Shown: piece after piece, positions 31,442-42,531 of the stretch
Layout of the letters: each line of letters starts with the position of its first letter
How positions within the stretch are numbered: position 1 is the stretch's first letter
DNA from: Malaya genurostris
Lineage: Eukaryota; Arthropoda; Insecta; Diptera; Culicidae
Direction of reading: 5' to 3'
NCBI RefSeq assembly: GCF_030247185.1
Contig: NC_080572.1
Location: 131,852,262-131,916,261 of the forward strand
Length of the DNA: 64,000 nt
Made by a program: the position numbers and the translations under genes
Notes under the pieces: generated by a model
Told to the model about the DNA's origin: nothing
Databases searched by the model: none
What the model saw: only the letters and a program-made list of their open reading frames with translations

Positions 31442-32491
31442 TAACGCTCGTATCCGTACTGTATTTTACAGTATTGTACTGTATTTTCGACTCAAATACT
31501 GTGTACTGGTTTTAACCCTCAAATCTACTGTATTTTAATTTGTACTGTATTTTTCACACTAAAGTTTAATACAGAATTTTAAATCTTCAACGCATCGAAT
31601 TCCGATCAACACGTAGCGAATGTAAATGAGAATACAACGACAACACACACAAAAATTTTTTCAATAATAATTCTTGTTCAGAGCGCGTCACAACAATCAA
31701 GCGAAACTTTGATGATTAAAGAAAAAGAAAAATGTCTCAACCAAAAAGAAAATATACTTTAAATCAAAATCATTATCAAAAACATCCGCTTCTAAAAAAA
31801 TGTTATTACTTTCGCACATTTCTTAGTTTTTGAAGAATTTAAAAATGCACCAAAAAGGAAATAAAAATAATTGAGTTTATGAACTTGCTTTGAACGATTT
31901 GTTAAGTATTGTTAAGACGTAGAGCCGTATTGAGTAAGTTTCACATGATATGCGAATAAACTGTGTAATGAAAACCGCGAAAAAGCTACCGCAGAGACGG
32001 TATTCGAACCCGAAAATAGTTCCTATCCTCCTAAATCCTTCTGCCAATTAAGCTATCCTGCATGTGAAACATACAAAAAAACGGACTAATTGAGGGCTGA
32101 GACACCTAGCGGAGGGATTGTTATTGAGAAATGAACGCCGTAGGGGCCGAGCACAGCTGAACATGCTCGGTTCTTATGTTCATTTAGGTTGTTTTTATGT
32201 GTGTCTCACATGCAGGATAGTTCAATAGGTAAAACGATTTACCCGTATTTGGCTTGCTACGGGTTCGAATCCCATCTCTGTGATGGCTTTTTCGCGGTAT
32301 TCGCATGTAATTTTTTCAATCTGTTTTCCTCGTAAGATGCTGATCAAATTTATTTGCTTTTGTTTTTTATTCACTATTTTTAGAAAAAAGTGTACTGTAA
32401 AATGTACTGTATTTTGAAAGTCGATGTACTGTATTTCCTTGATTTTTACGCCAAATGTACTGTTTTTCGTAAAAAAAATATACGAGCGTTA
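31442..32491. mobile_element. hAT-like non-autonomous element nested in G1 (N1)
   Basis: Ends TAACGCTCGTAT and ATACGAGCGTTA are inverted, with CACATAGT duplicated on each side (31434-31441, 32492-32499). An 8-bp duplication is the hAT signature. The sub-termini repeat TACTGTATTTT words. The core holds two tRNA-like arms in inverted orientation. No transposase. The same element sits at the same place in G2. Confidence 0.75.
31975..32300. repeat. Inverted pair of tRNA-like arms
   Basis: On the minus strand, CATGCAGGATAGCTTAATTG (A-box-like) and GGGTTCGAATACC (B-box-like, 31999-32011) form one arm. On the plus strand, CATGCAGGATAGTTCAATAG and GGGTTCGAATCCC (32261-32273) form the other. A hairpin-rich centre (CCGAGCACAGCTGAACATGC then TCGG) separates them. 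Neither arm folds convincingly as a full tRNA, so these are tRNA-derived or tRNA-like promoters, not tRNA genes. Confidence 0.6.
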
Positions 32492-33209
32492 CACATAGTA
32501 ATACCTTTTCTAATTTGATTTATATTCATCTCCATGAATTCTTCCCCTTTAATTCTGTCTCTGCGTGCATAGATCTTTATCCAATACCCATGTCTTCCTA
32601 CTCATTTTAGTTGAAAATGACTGTTAAGATCGTTAGTGTTTACTACACATCGCACCTTCGGAATTGAAAAGAACTGATTCTCAAGCTTGATTTGTAGTGA
32701 AAGTGTTTATTGGTGGTATTAATAGCACTTCTTTAGTCGAACGTTCAAATTTGAAAGTATTATCGTTTTTCTGAAAACTGAATGCATTATACAGAAGAAA
32801 TGAGCCATTTAGATTAATTTGCTTGTCGTACAACGCGTTTTCTAAGTGTTCTAATTTTAATTTATCATCCAATGTGTTTTATCAAGTATGACTGGAACCT
32901 TCTCGTGACCTCTGGTTGTTTTTTAGATTTCCGTTTTTATTGTGAAACAACAGTTAAATTTTCACAGTTATGTGCAACTTGTATAAATTTGGGAATTAAA
33001 AAATAAGCTTTTTTTCCCCTTCAAATTATCAAAAGTTACATTTGATCCAAAACAAAACAAACAAATAATCAAATATACGGTTTTTGAAATTTTTACGTTA
33101 AATTTTCCACGCGGTTTTTTTTGCACGGTTTCCGCAATTAACACGGTTTTCTTTTACACGGATTTTTTTAACACGGTACGTAACCCCCGTGTAAAAAGAG
33201 ACCTTAGTG

Positions 33210-33801
33210 TACAACGATAAACCTGGTATTAGTAAATGGTACCTACCACATCATGCAGTGATTCGTCCGTCGTATATACACGGTCATAAGTGTCGTGTTA
33301 TATTCGATGCTTCCGCAATTGTTTCTTGTTTGTCCTTGAGTGACGTCATGAAGGTAGGCGCTATCAACCAAAGTGATTTGCAATCGATCATCCTGCGCTT
33401 TTGTAAGCCTCAATATGTATTGATAACAGACATAGCGAAAATGTAGAGACAGGTTGTCAAAGACAACTGTCACTCCTCTTTGCAACGAGTGCTCTGTTGA
33501 AAGGATCCATCCTATCCCATTCGAGTATAAGAATTGCCGACCAATACCTACGTCACCGCTTGCGCAGCTTTCGTAGCAACTAGAGTACTCAATGAAGAGA
33601 AAGATTTCCAATGGCGTCTGAAGTAATCGAAAAGAGCTTTTAAGTTAGTAATGCTCTGTTTAGCTATGATGAACAATGTAACTAATTCATTCATCCATAT
33701 TTTTCTATTACAAACCCCCGCTTTGAACAACGTTGAACTATTCACTGCACGAAAGGGATGAAAATGCATAAGCAATCATCGTAGAGAATCGAATATACTA
33801 A
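33210..33801 (+). pseudogene. BEL/Pao reverse transcriptase fragment
   Basis: The frame at 33207-33446 encodes KPGISKWYLPHHAVIRPSY, then CRVIFDASAIVSCLSLSDVM, then LQSIILRFCKPQYVLITDIA and KM. In BEL/Pao RTs this is the WYLPHHAV/CRVVFDAS/L-DIAKM series, with the first catalytic Asp in DIAKM. Further frames give TYVTACAAFVATRVLNEEKD, matching the later ATR-L region. It is broken by a stop after KM and by several shifts, and the catalytic DD box is not found before insertion H begins at 33804. Confidence 0.75.
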
Positions 33802-33803
33802 TA

Positions 33804-35027
33804 CACTGAGGTCTTTTTTTTATGCGTTTTTTTATACGAGTTTTCAGAGTTATGCGGTTTTTTAATGTGGAACACATTTTTGTTTTCTATATAGACGTGC
33901 AAATTAGAAACTCAAGAAAAATATACGTAGAAATGTGGTCAGGTTTTGAACAATTACAGCTCAGTTAATTTTATATAAATTATTAATATTATGTCTCCAT
34001 TTGATTGGAAATATTTCTACGTATTGATTTGAATGTTCATAGGCATGTATTTTTAATTGTGTATGCAAAAAATCTCCGGCATACTGGATTTCCCTGCCAT
34101 AGTCGACGGTTTTGAAGGAGTAAGCGATATATCAAAGGGAAAGCATTGCTCTGATTGGTCAATCGATGCTAAAGCGCAGCTGCTGGAAGCACGCGAATCT
34201 ATAAATATAAACAAAATTATAGCTAACGTTTCAGTCCAACGAGTAGCATGCTAGGGGTAGGCTGTAGCTAGACAGTAAGATAAAAAGTGCCATAAAACGA
34301 TTTGAAGCTTTATTTGGTATGCCCTGATCTTGTGTCATGCAAGTTCGGATGAAATTCCATGTTATGTCGTTTCGCCTGAGAAATTGACAACTACCCCAGG
34401 GTGAATTTTGAGTGCATAAGATTAATTTCCAATTTATATAAAACGAACTCGATTGATAATAAGAAAAAGTTTATCGCTTCAACCGAAATCGCAGAATGGT
34501 TGTAATGGTAGAGAAACGCTATATAAATAACTGCTTGCATACAAAACTTGAACACAAGCTTGGCGAAGAGAAGCTTAAATATCGATACCCGTATCGCAAG
34601 CTTAAATATCGATATCCGTATCGTGTACAAACATATAGTTGCATACATTTGGGCTATTGGTTTAATTTTGTCGGCCACAAAACGAATACAAATCACGACA
34701 AATAAAGTCTATATTCTGGGTTCGCGTGTTCGGTTTTGGTTCCTAATAAAGTTCAATCTAAGCCGACTCTCCTGCATTTGCGAAATCAAAAGTGTGACGA
34801 TTGATTGAACTGTTTGATTGTAGATTATTAGAAATTTTGGTTGCCTTGTTCCACATCAATTGCTCGAACAACCCCATGGGGCTGATCCTTGTAGTTTTTT
34901 ATGCGAAGTTTCAGAGTTATGCGGTTTTTTTATGCGAAGGTTCAGCGTTATGCGGTTTTTTATGCGAATTTTCAGAGTTGTGCGGTTTTTTTATGCGGTA
35001 CGTAAATTTGCCTAAAAGACTTCAGTG
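33804..35027. mobile_element. 1.2-kb TIR element (H), related in design to G
   Basis: Ends CACTGAGGTCTTTTTTT and AAAAGACTTCAGTG, flanked by TA (33802-33803, 35028-35029). The sub-terminal zones iterate TTTTTTATGCGGTTTT and TTTCAGAGTTATGCGG. Apart from the ends it shares no long stretch with G. It contains a tandem duplication AGCTTAAATATCGATA/CCGTATCG at about 34572-34622. Frames inside are short and no transposase is recognised. Confidence 0.75.
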
Positions 35028-35029
35028 TA

Positions 35030-36100
35030 CATTCCTTGCTGCTGGTATACAACGTGCATATTTGTTTTATACATTCGTTTGTCATTCGTTAATTTACTTT
35101 ACTCCTCAAATTGGTTCGAATAGGGTCGCTGCGCTGATCGCTGGATTCCATTCTTCACGCATTCTTCATTTAATAAATATACCGTGAGGACACAGTAATG
35201 GGGGAGTGCTGGGATATGTGCAACAGCCCTTATTTCATCATAGATCAGGCCGAAATCATATCAAAAGGTCTTTTGAATACATAATTTGCTATACCTTAGC
35301 AAGTACAGTGAAGTTTTTACATTGCTCACGGTAGCCTATTTCAACATATTGCATCAGTCAGTTAAACCAGTACACTGGAGTGAGGAAAACATGTTCAGAC
35401 GAGTTAATTTATGATATAGCCAAGAGACACGATCGCGGGGCAAACGTATATATCCATAGCAATGAAAACATGATTCCTGATGGGGAATTTAGAGCACCGT
35501 TACGTAAAACGATAGAAATGAACTTTTCGCATTTAAGAGGTCCAGCAGTGAATTCCAGATATATATGAAGTAAAGTATATACAATTTTTGGTTAGGTAGC
35601 AGTATTTTGAGTATAAAAAGGGGCCTTTTTACATTTATCGGGGCTTCTTAAGTCAAATATTGTGAGCGCTGATCGATGGGCGACCGGGTAGCACCGTAAT
35701 CTAACTTGGACACCAGCGTTCGTGTAAAAGAAATTAATGCCGTTTTCGCTTGATGGCAAACCTAACCCAATTTTCACTCTAAATGCTGTCAAACCGTTTG
35801 ATTAAAGCCAGTTTCAAACCTAGTTTCATCGTTGTTGATCTGCAAATCGAGTCAGTTTCGAACCTGTTTTTTATATCAGGTTTGCTCAAACCCTCGTTAA
35901 AAAGTGCGAAATCAACAGTTTCAGTTTTCTCAAGCGAAAACGACATAAGACTAAAAGCATAGTTTGGTGAAACTAATATAATATCAGATAGTTGTTAGGT
36001 CAGGCACAGAGCTTATGTGCTTTAGTGAAGTTATCATACTGCAGTGTAAATTAATTGAAATAGAAGTGAATATAAGTGTGTCGAATAAATTCAAAAAACT
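35030..36100. other. Unassigned sequence, possibly eroded BEL or LTR DNA
   Basis: No RT, RNase H or other motif was recognised. A 62-codon frame (35380-35568, MRKTCSDELIYDIAKRHDRG) has no known motif. From about 35800 the word TTTCAAACC/TTTCGAACCTG recurs with AATAAATTC at about 36085, which could be an LTR, but no second LTR was found. Confidence 0.3.
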
Positions 36101-36863
36101 CTCGTTAAAGTTATAGATGACATTTCGTGACGATATATAAAATACACCTCTCGCCACTCAGGTGATAGCGGTGTTTTTTTAAAGAATTTTTTTTAAATAC
36201 GGAACGCTATTCGAGAGGAGACATTGTGTTTTACCTCGAGTGTAGTTAAATTGATGAAAATCCTGTTCAGGTGAGTTTACATTTAAATATTTCATACGTA
36301 GAGAGAAAACGTTAAAATTTATTAGTGAACTATGCACGCGGCGAGTAGACAATAGAATAGCAGCAGAAAATAATTGCGTCTGCTTAGTGGATTATGTTGG
36401 TCCGCGAGGTGGTATTAGTAGATCAACATAATCTTCTGAATGCGAAACGTAAATGATTCAAACTAGTCATGTGCACTTTAGCACAAATCGGAACCCAAGA
36501 GGTTCTAAGCCCCCAAATGAAGATAATCTTGCAAGTAAAACAAATTGTATTTAGCAAAGCCGATACCAAAATGGCTACAATATGCTATGGAGAAACGAAA
36601 CGACGAACAGAAGGAGGCCATAACAAGAAAATTACAGGAGCACATAATTCGCTTCATAATAACATATAATACAAGTCAAATACAAATAATCTATTATATA
36701 AGGAAAATCAATATCCAGTGGTAACCGAAAAAGGGTGCCAAACTAAAGAAAATACACGTGATAAAACGAAAACCAACAACATAAACTGAAAAACCGAGAT
36801 AATTATAGCAAACGTAGACAAAATAGATAAGACTGAAATCAAATCAAATAACTATAACATATA
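36101..36863 (+). pseudogene. Probable 5' internal part of a second Ty3/gypsy element
   Basis: A-rich sequence with a 66-codon frame (36469-36669). It precedes integrase remnants in the same orientation at 38.2-39.1 kb and shares their A-rich base composition. No Gag motif could be verified. It is cut by a DD41D-type transposon at the TA 36862-36863. Confidence 0.3.
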
Positions 36864-37724
36864 CAGGCTCCGCCATGAGACTTTTTTTTAAACATGCAAC
36901 AAAACACAAACGGTTCATCCTATTTCAAAATTTATTGTGGTATATAATTTCATTCAAATGGCTGCCTCGGCAGGCCTTGCAGTACGCCATACGGTCGGTC
37001 CAGTTTTTTAGTACATTTGTTACACGAATGTTGTCCTTCAAGGCTTGAATTGTCTCTGGCTTGTCCACATAACACTTATCTTTGACAGCCCTTAAAGATA
37101 ATAGTATAACGGCCTCAAATCACAGCTCCGAGGCGGCCAAATGACATCCGAATTTCAACTGATAATTCGATCTTCGAAGACTGTGCGCAGAAGATCGATC
37201 GTAGCGTTGGCTGTGTGGCACGGAGCGCCGTCTTGTTGGAACCAAATGGTGCCCAAGTCTTCATCTTCAAGTAACGGAAAGAACCAACCGCTAATAATAA
37301 CGCGGTAGCGCTCGCCATTGACTGTGGCGACGGCTCCTGCCTCATTTTCGAAGAAAAATGGCCCAATGATGCCGCCAGACCAAAATCCGCACAAAACCGA
37401 CACTATCTGAGGATGCAACGGCTTCTCCATGATAACTTGCGGGTTTTCCGTCCCCCAGATGCGACAATTTTGCTTATTAACATACCCGTCGAGATGAAAA
37501 TGTGCCTCATCCGAGAAGATGATTTTTTGGCAAAAATCTGCGTCTTCTTCAAGCTGATTTTCAAAGTAAAACTGCACTATTTTCACGCGTTCCTCAAGCG
37601 TATACACAACCATTTTCGTTCAACGGAAGGATAAAACTAAGTTTCTGTCAAATAAGAAGTGACATTAAGGTTACCAATGTTGAAATAACCGCTAGTTCAA
37701 AAAAAAGTTAGATGGCGGACCCTG
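36864..37724 (-). mobile_element. Second DD41D-type Tc1/mariner element, deleted
   Basis: Ends CAGGCTCCGCCAT and ATGGCGGACCCTG are inverted and flanked by TA (36862-36863, 37725-37726). The inverted ends extend about 30 bp (with CTTTTTTTTAAAC/GTTCAAAAAAAAG). At 861 bp it is shorter than a full element. It differs at the ends and in much of the protein from the copy at 11438, so it is a separate subfamily. Confidence 0.8.
37060..37613 (-). pseudogene. DD41D-type transposase, internally deleted and decayed
   Basis: The frame starts MVVYTLEERVKIVQFYFENQ (N-terminal HTH start) and then jumps to DADFCQKIIFSDEAHFHLDG, so most of the DNA-binding domain is deleted. It continues YVNKQNCRIWGTENPQ, GFWSGGIIGPFFFENEAGA and TIWFQQDGAPCHTANATIDL. 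After a stop near 37155, WPPRSCDL and then RPLYYYLWG replace the expected TPLDYFLWG, so the third catalytic Asp has become Tyr. The enzyme is dead on several counts. Confidence 0.8.
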
Positions 37725-37726
37725 TA

Positions 37727-39185
37727 TAAAAATGTAAACAACAATGATCATAATAAGAATAATAATGATAATAACATTAGTAATAACAATAACGCAGCCG
37801 GTTTTGGTGGTAAATCCATGATAAATATAACAGTTTGTGAAAAGGAAAAGTATGTCGCAGTATGCAAAGATACAGACGAATTCGACGGAAATAAATCGGT
37901 GCATAAAAATAAACAGAGTGGAATCCGCACAAGGACGGATTTGAAAATATAGATTTTGGATGGGACGAGAAAGAAGATTAAGGAAAACTTTCTTATTTCG
38001 ACGAATATGAAATAAGCATAAATAATAATGAGATCAAATTTGATCTGCTGAAATTTTCAAAACATAAAAGTAGCGAAAGCGATACTTTCGTAATAGTAAA
38101 TATAAAGAACTACCCGAACTGGTAAACCTACCACACGGTTTAAAAGTCTATTTAAATGGCAGAGCGTATGAGTCCACTATTTCAATAGACTAATATGCGC
38201 AGACATTGAAAATTATGTAAGACAATGTGATTCTTGTTAGAAGAATTAAATCTTCCGTTCAAATAAAATTCCAATAAAAATTACAACGACATCTTCGAAA
38301 CTATATGGAAAGATGTACATGGACATCGTAGTACTTCCGGAATCAGATTGGGGTAATAGTAACCATCAGAACTGGTAACCGATTACGGTACCAATTTCGT
38401 AAGCTCATTGATAAAAAATGTTTGCAAAATTTTGAAAATAAAGAAAATAGCAACCAGTTCATATCATCCACAGCAAAGCAAAGTCTTGGCATTACATTCC
38501 TTTGGTGGAATTTGGCCTTTCTGTTTCAACAGACTTCGCAGTCGATTCTTAGTGTACAGAATCATTGCATGGCTAGTATTATGGATCCTACTGACACTAA
38601 GAATCCTTCCAGGTCGGGACTCGAACATACGACAATTGGCTTGTAAGACCAGCGTCCTATGCATTGAACCGCCAACCCGGGACATATCATCCACAGGCAA
38701 ACCTTATCGAAAGATCCAACAGAGAGTTGAAAACCTACCTACGACAATACGTTGGTAACGAGCCGGAAACATGGGACCAATTACTCCCAGTTTTCAGCTT
38801 TGAATATAACCATAGAATTCTTCTACGGGTTACTCGCCGTTTGAATTATTATACGGAAGGCGAGCTATCATACCGAATTCAATCTATAAATATAATAGCG
38901 ACGATCTGTATTACGAAGATTATGTCAATGATATGTGATCAACATTCCAACGACTGCATGTTCAAGCCAAAGAAAACCTGATAAAATCAAACGAAAAACG
39001 GAAGGAGTTTGACGATGAAACATCCAAGAATTGGCAGCTTATGTGTAGTGACTTAGTGCTAGTTAAACCTAACTCCACCGGAATAAAACAAAAATCCCTG
39101 TGGAGAGGACCGAGTAAGACGAGATAGTAACAGAAATAAATCCAACATAATAATTGCCAAAAAAATTAAAATACACAGAAACAAA
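37727..39185 (+). pseudogene. Ty3/gypsy integrase remnant
   Basis: After an Asn-rich stretch, frames give ICADIENYVRQCDSC (zinc-binding CXXC end) and then YMDIVVLPESDWGNS (first catalytic Asp). A deletion leads to LVTDYGTNFVSSLIKNVCKI (second Asp) and ATSSYHPQANLIERSNRELK (E of the DDE triad), then WDQLLPVFSFEYN. Further on, FDDETSKNWQLMCSDLVLVK and NSTGIKQKSLWRGPSK belong to the C-terminal domain. A SINE splits the YHPQ codons at 38474-38682. Integrase would insert cDNA into chromosomes. The core between the two Asp residues is missing. Confidence 0.75.
38474..38682 (-). mobile_element. tRNA-derived SINE, copy S1, in gypsy integrase
   Basis: Flanked by the 14-bp duplication CATATCATCCACAG (38460-38473, 38683-38696). 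On the minus strand it opens TTGGCGGTTCAATGCATAGG (A-box-like). Next come GGTCTTACAAGCC (anticodon-loop-like CTTACAA, triplet TAC) and TGTTCGAGTCCCG (B-box). It closes TGCCAAGACTTTGCTTTG. Copy S2 at 40166-40367 matches along its length. It would be transcribed by RNA polymerase III and mobilised by LINE machinery. Confidence 0.85.
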
Positions 39186-39539
39186 AAGCGAAGCTAAAAC
39201 CAAACAGAACATTTGGGGAAAACCGTGATTGAATATTTGTACTTGGATCGCTATCCAAGAAATAATTCACTAGAAACCTCAACAATAACAAAAATGGGCG
39301 AGAAAGCAAGCTCGAAAGTCGTTTCAAAAAGGGCACAACACGATTTACTTCATATGCGTAAATTCTTTTTCACAAATGGGCGGTTCCAGCGGCCACACAT
39401 ATAGGCGCTTAAAGAATTTTGACGTCGATTATTTCATTTCGGATTTGCATATTTCATTGGAAGAAACTATCGAGGACGCTTCGATCGGGCAAAATTCGCC
39501 GTCGTACGAAGTTAATTATCTACAAAACGCTGATGTGAC
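39186..39539 (+). repeat. Family F fragment, copy 2, and adjoining unassigned DNA
   Basis: Bases 39366-39480 match the minus strand of 519-715 (CAAATGGGCGGTTCC, CGATTATTTCATTTCGGATT, GAAACTATC). The TATA palindrome of copy 1 is altered here. The stretch before it shows nothing recognisable. Confidence 0.35.
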
Positions 39540-39975
39540 CGGTTATCCTGGACAATGCTTGCGTAGGATCAACGTGCACTGGGTGTTTTTCAACGGAAGG
39601 TGTTGCGAACCATCTTTGGCGGAGTGCGGATGGAAGACGGTATGTGGAGAAGGCGAATGAACCATGAACTGCACCAGTTGCTGGGAGGACCAACCCTCGT
39701 TCAAATGGCCAAGGTCGGCTGGTTACGGTAGGCCGGGCATGTTGTTAGAATACCGGAGAACAACCCGGTTAAAATGATCCCCGATAATGATCCGACCGGT
39801 ACAAGAAGAAGAGGCGCGCAGCGGGTAAGATGGATCGATCAAACTGAGGACGACCTATGGACCCTTCGCAGCTACCTAGGCTGGCGGCGAACAGCCATGA
39901 ATCTAATTGAATGGAGACGCCTCCTGTATACAGCAGAGATCCGCGTGGTCTACGACTGAAAGAGTAAGAGTAAGT
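39540..39975 (+). pseudogene. RTE-clade LINE C-terminal fragment
   Basis: Frames read MEDGMWRRRMNHELHQLLGG, PENNPVKMIPDNDPTGTRRR, then GAQRVRWIDQTEDDLWTLRS and GWRRTAMNLIEWRRLLY. This is the same protein end as in the minus-strand element at 43.7-44.0 kb (GSRRRGAQRARWIDQVEGDL). The fragment ends at a stop and a GAGTAAGAGTAAG simple tail, as expected for an RTE 3' end, so it is a heavily 5'-truncated copy. Confidence 0.75.
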
Positions 39976-40793
39976 GAATAGCCTGATCACCCCACTTCTT
40001 CGTGAAAATCTGCATATTGGAATAACCGCTCTTCAGGCGACCCTTCTTCGGGAATTCTGGAGTCCGATAGGTTTCGACTAGACTGTGTTCAGTCCTTCAA
40101 GAGCAAACCAACGACAGTAGGTCAATTCATGGGAGATTTTTTAGCTACCCGTTGACATCGAGCTCTCGGGTTGGCGGTTCAATGCATAGGACGCTGGTCT
40201 TACAAGCCAGTTGTCGTATGTTCGAGCCCCGACCGGAAGGGTTCTTAGTGTCAGTAGGATCCATAGTACTAGCCATGCAATGATTCTGTTCACTAAAAAT
40301 CGGCTGCGAAGTCTGTTGAAACAGAAAGGCCAAATTCCTCAAAAGGAATGTAATGCCAAGACTTTGCTTGACATCGAGCTCGTGTATTTAAAAGGGTCGG
40401 TCTTGATTTTGCGGGCCCAATCCTTTTGAAGCAGACTGGTCGAAAGGGAGCTATGGTAAAATGTTACATCTTTGTCTTTGTATGTATGGTTACAGAGGGT
40501 ATATCTTGAAGTCGTTGAAGGCTTATCTATCGAATCATTTATTGCAGTGCAGCTCCGATTTGTATCTCGACGAGATGTTCCAGAGTACCTGTTTTCCGAT
40601 AATGGCACAAACTTTGTGGGTGCGAAAAACCAATTGCATGAGTTCTACCTGCTTTTCAAACAGCAACATATGGAACAAAAATTGTTTGAGTTCTGCCAGC
40701 CAAGAAGAATTGACTGGAAAATGATTCAACTCAGTGCTCCCCATGGGAACATGGGAAGCCGGCATCAAAAGTGCCAAATCCATCTTAAAAACC
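39976..40793 (+). pseudogene. BEL/Pao integrase, N-terminal and core
   Basis: Upstream frames show RENLHIGITALQATLLREFW (zinc-domain region). After the SINE, frames give CYIFVFVCMVTEGIYLEVVE and then GLSIESFIAVQLRFVSRRDV, followed by LFSDNGTNFVGAKNQLHEFY (second catalytic Asp). Next comes FCQPRRIDWKMIQLSAPHGN, and then AGIKSAKSIL in a shifted frame. The order and wording are those of BEL/Pao integrases. It is interrupted by SINE S2 and then, at 40794, by Family A copy A8. The final piece is at 42532-42790. Confidence 0.8.
40166..40367 (+). mobile_element. tRNA-derived SINE, copy S2, in BEL integrase
   Basis: Flanked by the 14-bp duplication TTGACATCGAGCTC (40152-40165, 40368-40381). It has the same A-box-like, anticodon-loop-like and B-box regions (TGTTCGAGCCCCG) and the same 3' end (GCCAAGACTTTGC) as S1, at about 90% identity by eye. 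BEL coding sequence resumes after it. Confidence 0.85.
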
Positions 40794-42531
40794 TGTTTTA
40801 ATCCACCTAGTGATGTAATGATGCCTTTCTCATGTATAATATTGTGGTATTCTATTCAAAATGTTTTTCTTCGATTTTTGAAAGAAACCAACGGATTATT
40901 CGTGCGTTAACTAGTATAACATACAGAATGAAACAGTGCTTTGCTCGCGTAGGTCATCCTTAAGAAAACGAAGTGGGTTCACTACTATATGCACCTTCGG
41001 CACGGGAACCCGAGAACCGGTATAATCGAAGTCGGTTCGTGCGGCCATCAACTAACATGACGTACGAACTCTACTAGTTTTTATTCACATTTTGAAGATT
41101 TTCTACAATTTTGCCATCGCACTCTAAACGACGATTTAAATATTTGTTGTATCCGAAAATATGCAGTAATTTTTGGTAGGACCATAAGACCTTTCGTTTG
41201 ACCCTAAGATTGGGAATAACGGATTTGAGTCCAGTTTACAACATGTTTTACGTTTTTTGTTCCGTCGGTTTAAGTGACGGTGTACAATATTGAACACACT
41301 TTACCTTATAACTCCGGAACCGGAAGTCGGATCCGGACGAAATTCAGAAATTCCGTATGGGACCGTGAGACCTTTCATTTGAATCCAAGATTGCGGAAAT
41401 CAGTCGAAACAATGCTGAGAAAAGTGAGTGAGATCTATTTTGGTATATATGACCACTATTTCCGGAGCTTCCGGAACCGGATACCGAGAGCCAGAATAGC
41501 CGAAATCGGATTATTTAGTTGCTAACTGATAATGACTATCGATTTGTTTAGTTTTGAGATCAGATGAGGAAATGTTTTAAGTTTTTTGTTTCGCTGGTTC
41601 AAGCGATGGTGTACAATTTTGAACACACTTTACCCTATAACTCCGCAACTGGAAGTCGGATGCATATGAAATTCAGAAATCTCGTATTGGACCGTGAGAC
41701 CTTTCATTTGAGTCTAACATTGTGGAAATCGCTCAGACCATCGCTGAGAAAAGTGAGTGAGATCAATTTGGTATATATGACCACTATTTCCGGTGCTTCC
41801 GGAACCGGATACCAAGCACCAGAATAGCCGAAATTGGATTATTTAGTTGCTAACTGATAATGACTATCGATTTGTGTAGTTTTGAGACCAGTTTAGGAAA
41901 TTTTTTACGTTATTTTGTTTTGCCGGTTTAAGTGACGGTGTGCAATTTTGAACACACTTTACCCCATAACTCCGGAACCGGAAGTCGGATCCGGATGAAA
42001 TTCAGGAAATCCATATGGAACCATGAGGCCTTTCATTTGAATCTAAGATTGTGGAAATCGGTCAAACCATCGCTGAGAAAAGTGAGTGAGATCAATTTTG
42101 GTATATATTATTTACATACCAAGATAGCCGAAATCGGTTTGATTAGTTGCCTACTGATAATGACTATTGAGTTTGTTTTAAGACAAGTTTAGGAAATATT
42201 TAACGTGTTTTGTTTCGCCGGTTTAAGTGATGGTGTACAATTTTGAATACACTTTACCCTATAGCTCCGGAACCGGAAGTCGGATCCGGATGAAATTCAG
42301 GAATTCCGTATGGGATCATGAGACCTTTCATTTGAATTTAAGTTTGTCAAAATCGGTTCAGCCATCTCCGAGAAAACCTAGTGAGATTATTTGACATTTA
42401 CAAACATACACACACATACATTGCTCAGCTCTATGAATTGAGTCGAATGGTATATTACATTTGGCCCTCCGGGCCAATTTTTACTAGTCGATTTTTCAAG
42501 TGATTGCATAACCTTTCTATATGAGAAAGGC
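40794..42531 (+). repeat. Family A element, full-ended (A8), in BEL integrase
   Basis: It runs from CTGTTTTAATCCACCTAGTG to ATATGAGAAAGGC with AAAA on both sides. It contains four to five modules starting GACGGTGTACAATATTGAAC (41276, 41604, 41934, 42230), so copy number of the module differs from A1 and A3. BEL integrase codons end just before it and resume just after. Confidence 0.8.

Larger units (their letters stand above)
30989..33209. mobile_element. 2.2-kb composite TIR element, copy G1, inserted in BEL
   Basis: Ends CACTAAGGTCTCTTTTTACA and its inverse, flanked by TA (30987-30988, 33210-33211). The sub-terminal zones hold iterated TTTTTTACACGG-like words pointing inward on both sides. 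The interior contains a second element (31442-32491) with its own inverted ends. A 63-codon minus frame at 32681-32872 is conserved in copy G2 but has no recognised motif. No transposase was found. The BEL reading before and after it joins at the TA. Confidence 0.85.

Noticed and set aside
35583..36240. LTR of the second gypsy element
   Set aside because: No matching second LTR, primer-binding site or TG...CA ends could be confirmed.
1385..42192. Recurring small protein beginning MTVYNIEHTLPYNSGTGSR in several places
   Set aside because: It is the translation of the Family A internal module. Frames break at random, the repeat is non-coding in other copies, and similarity is equal in all frames.
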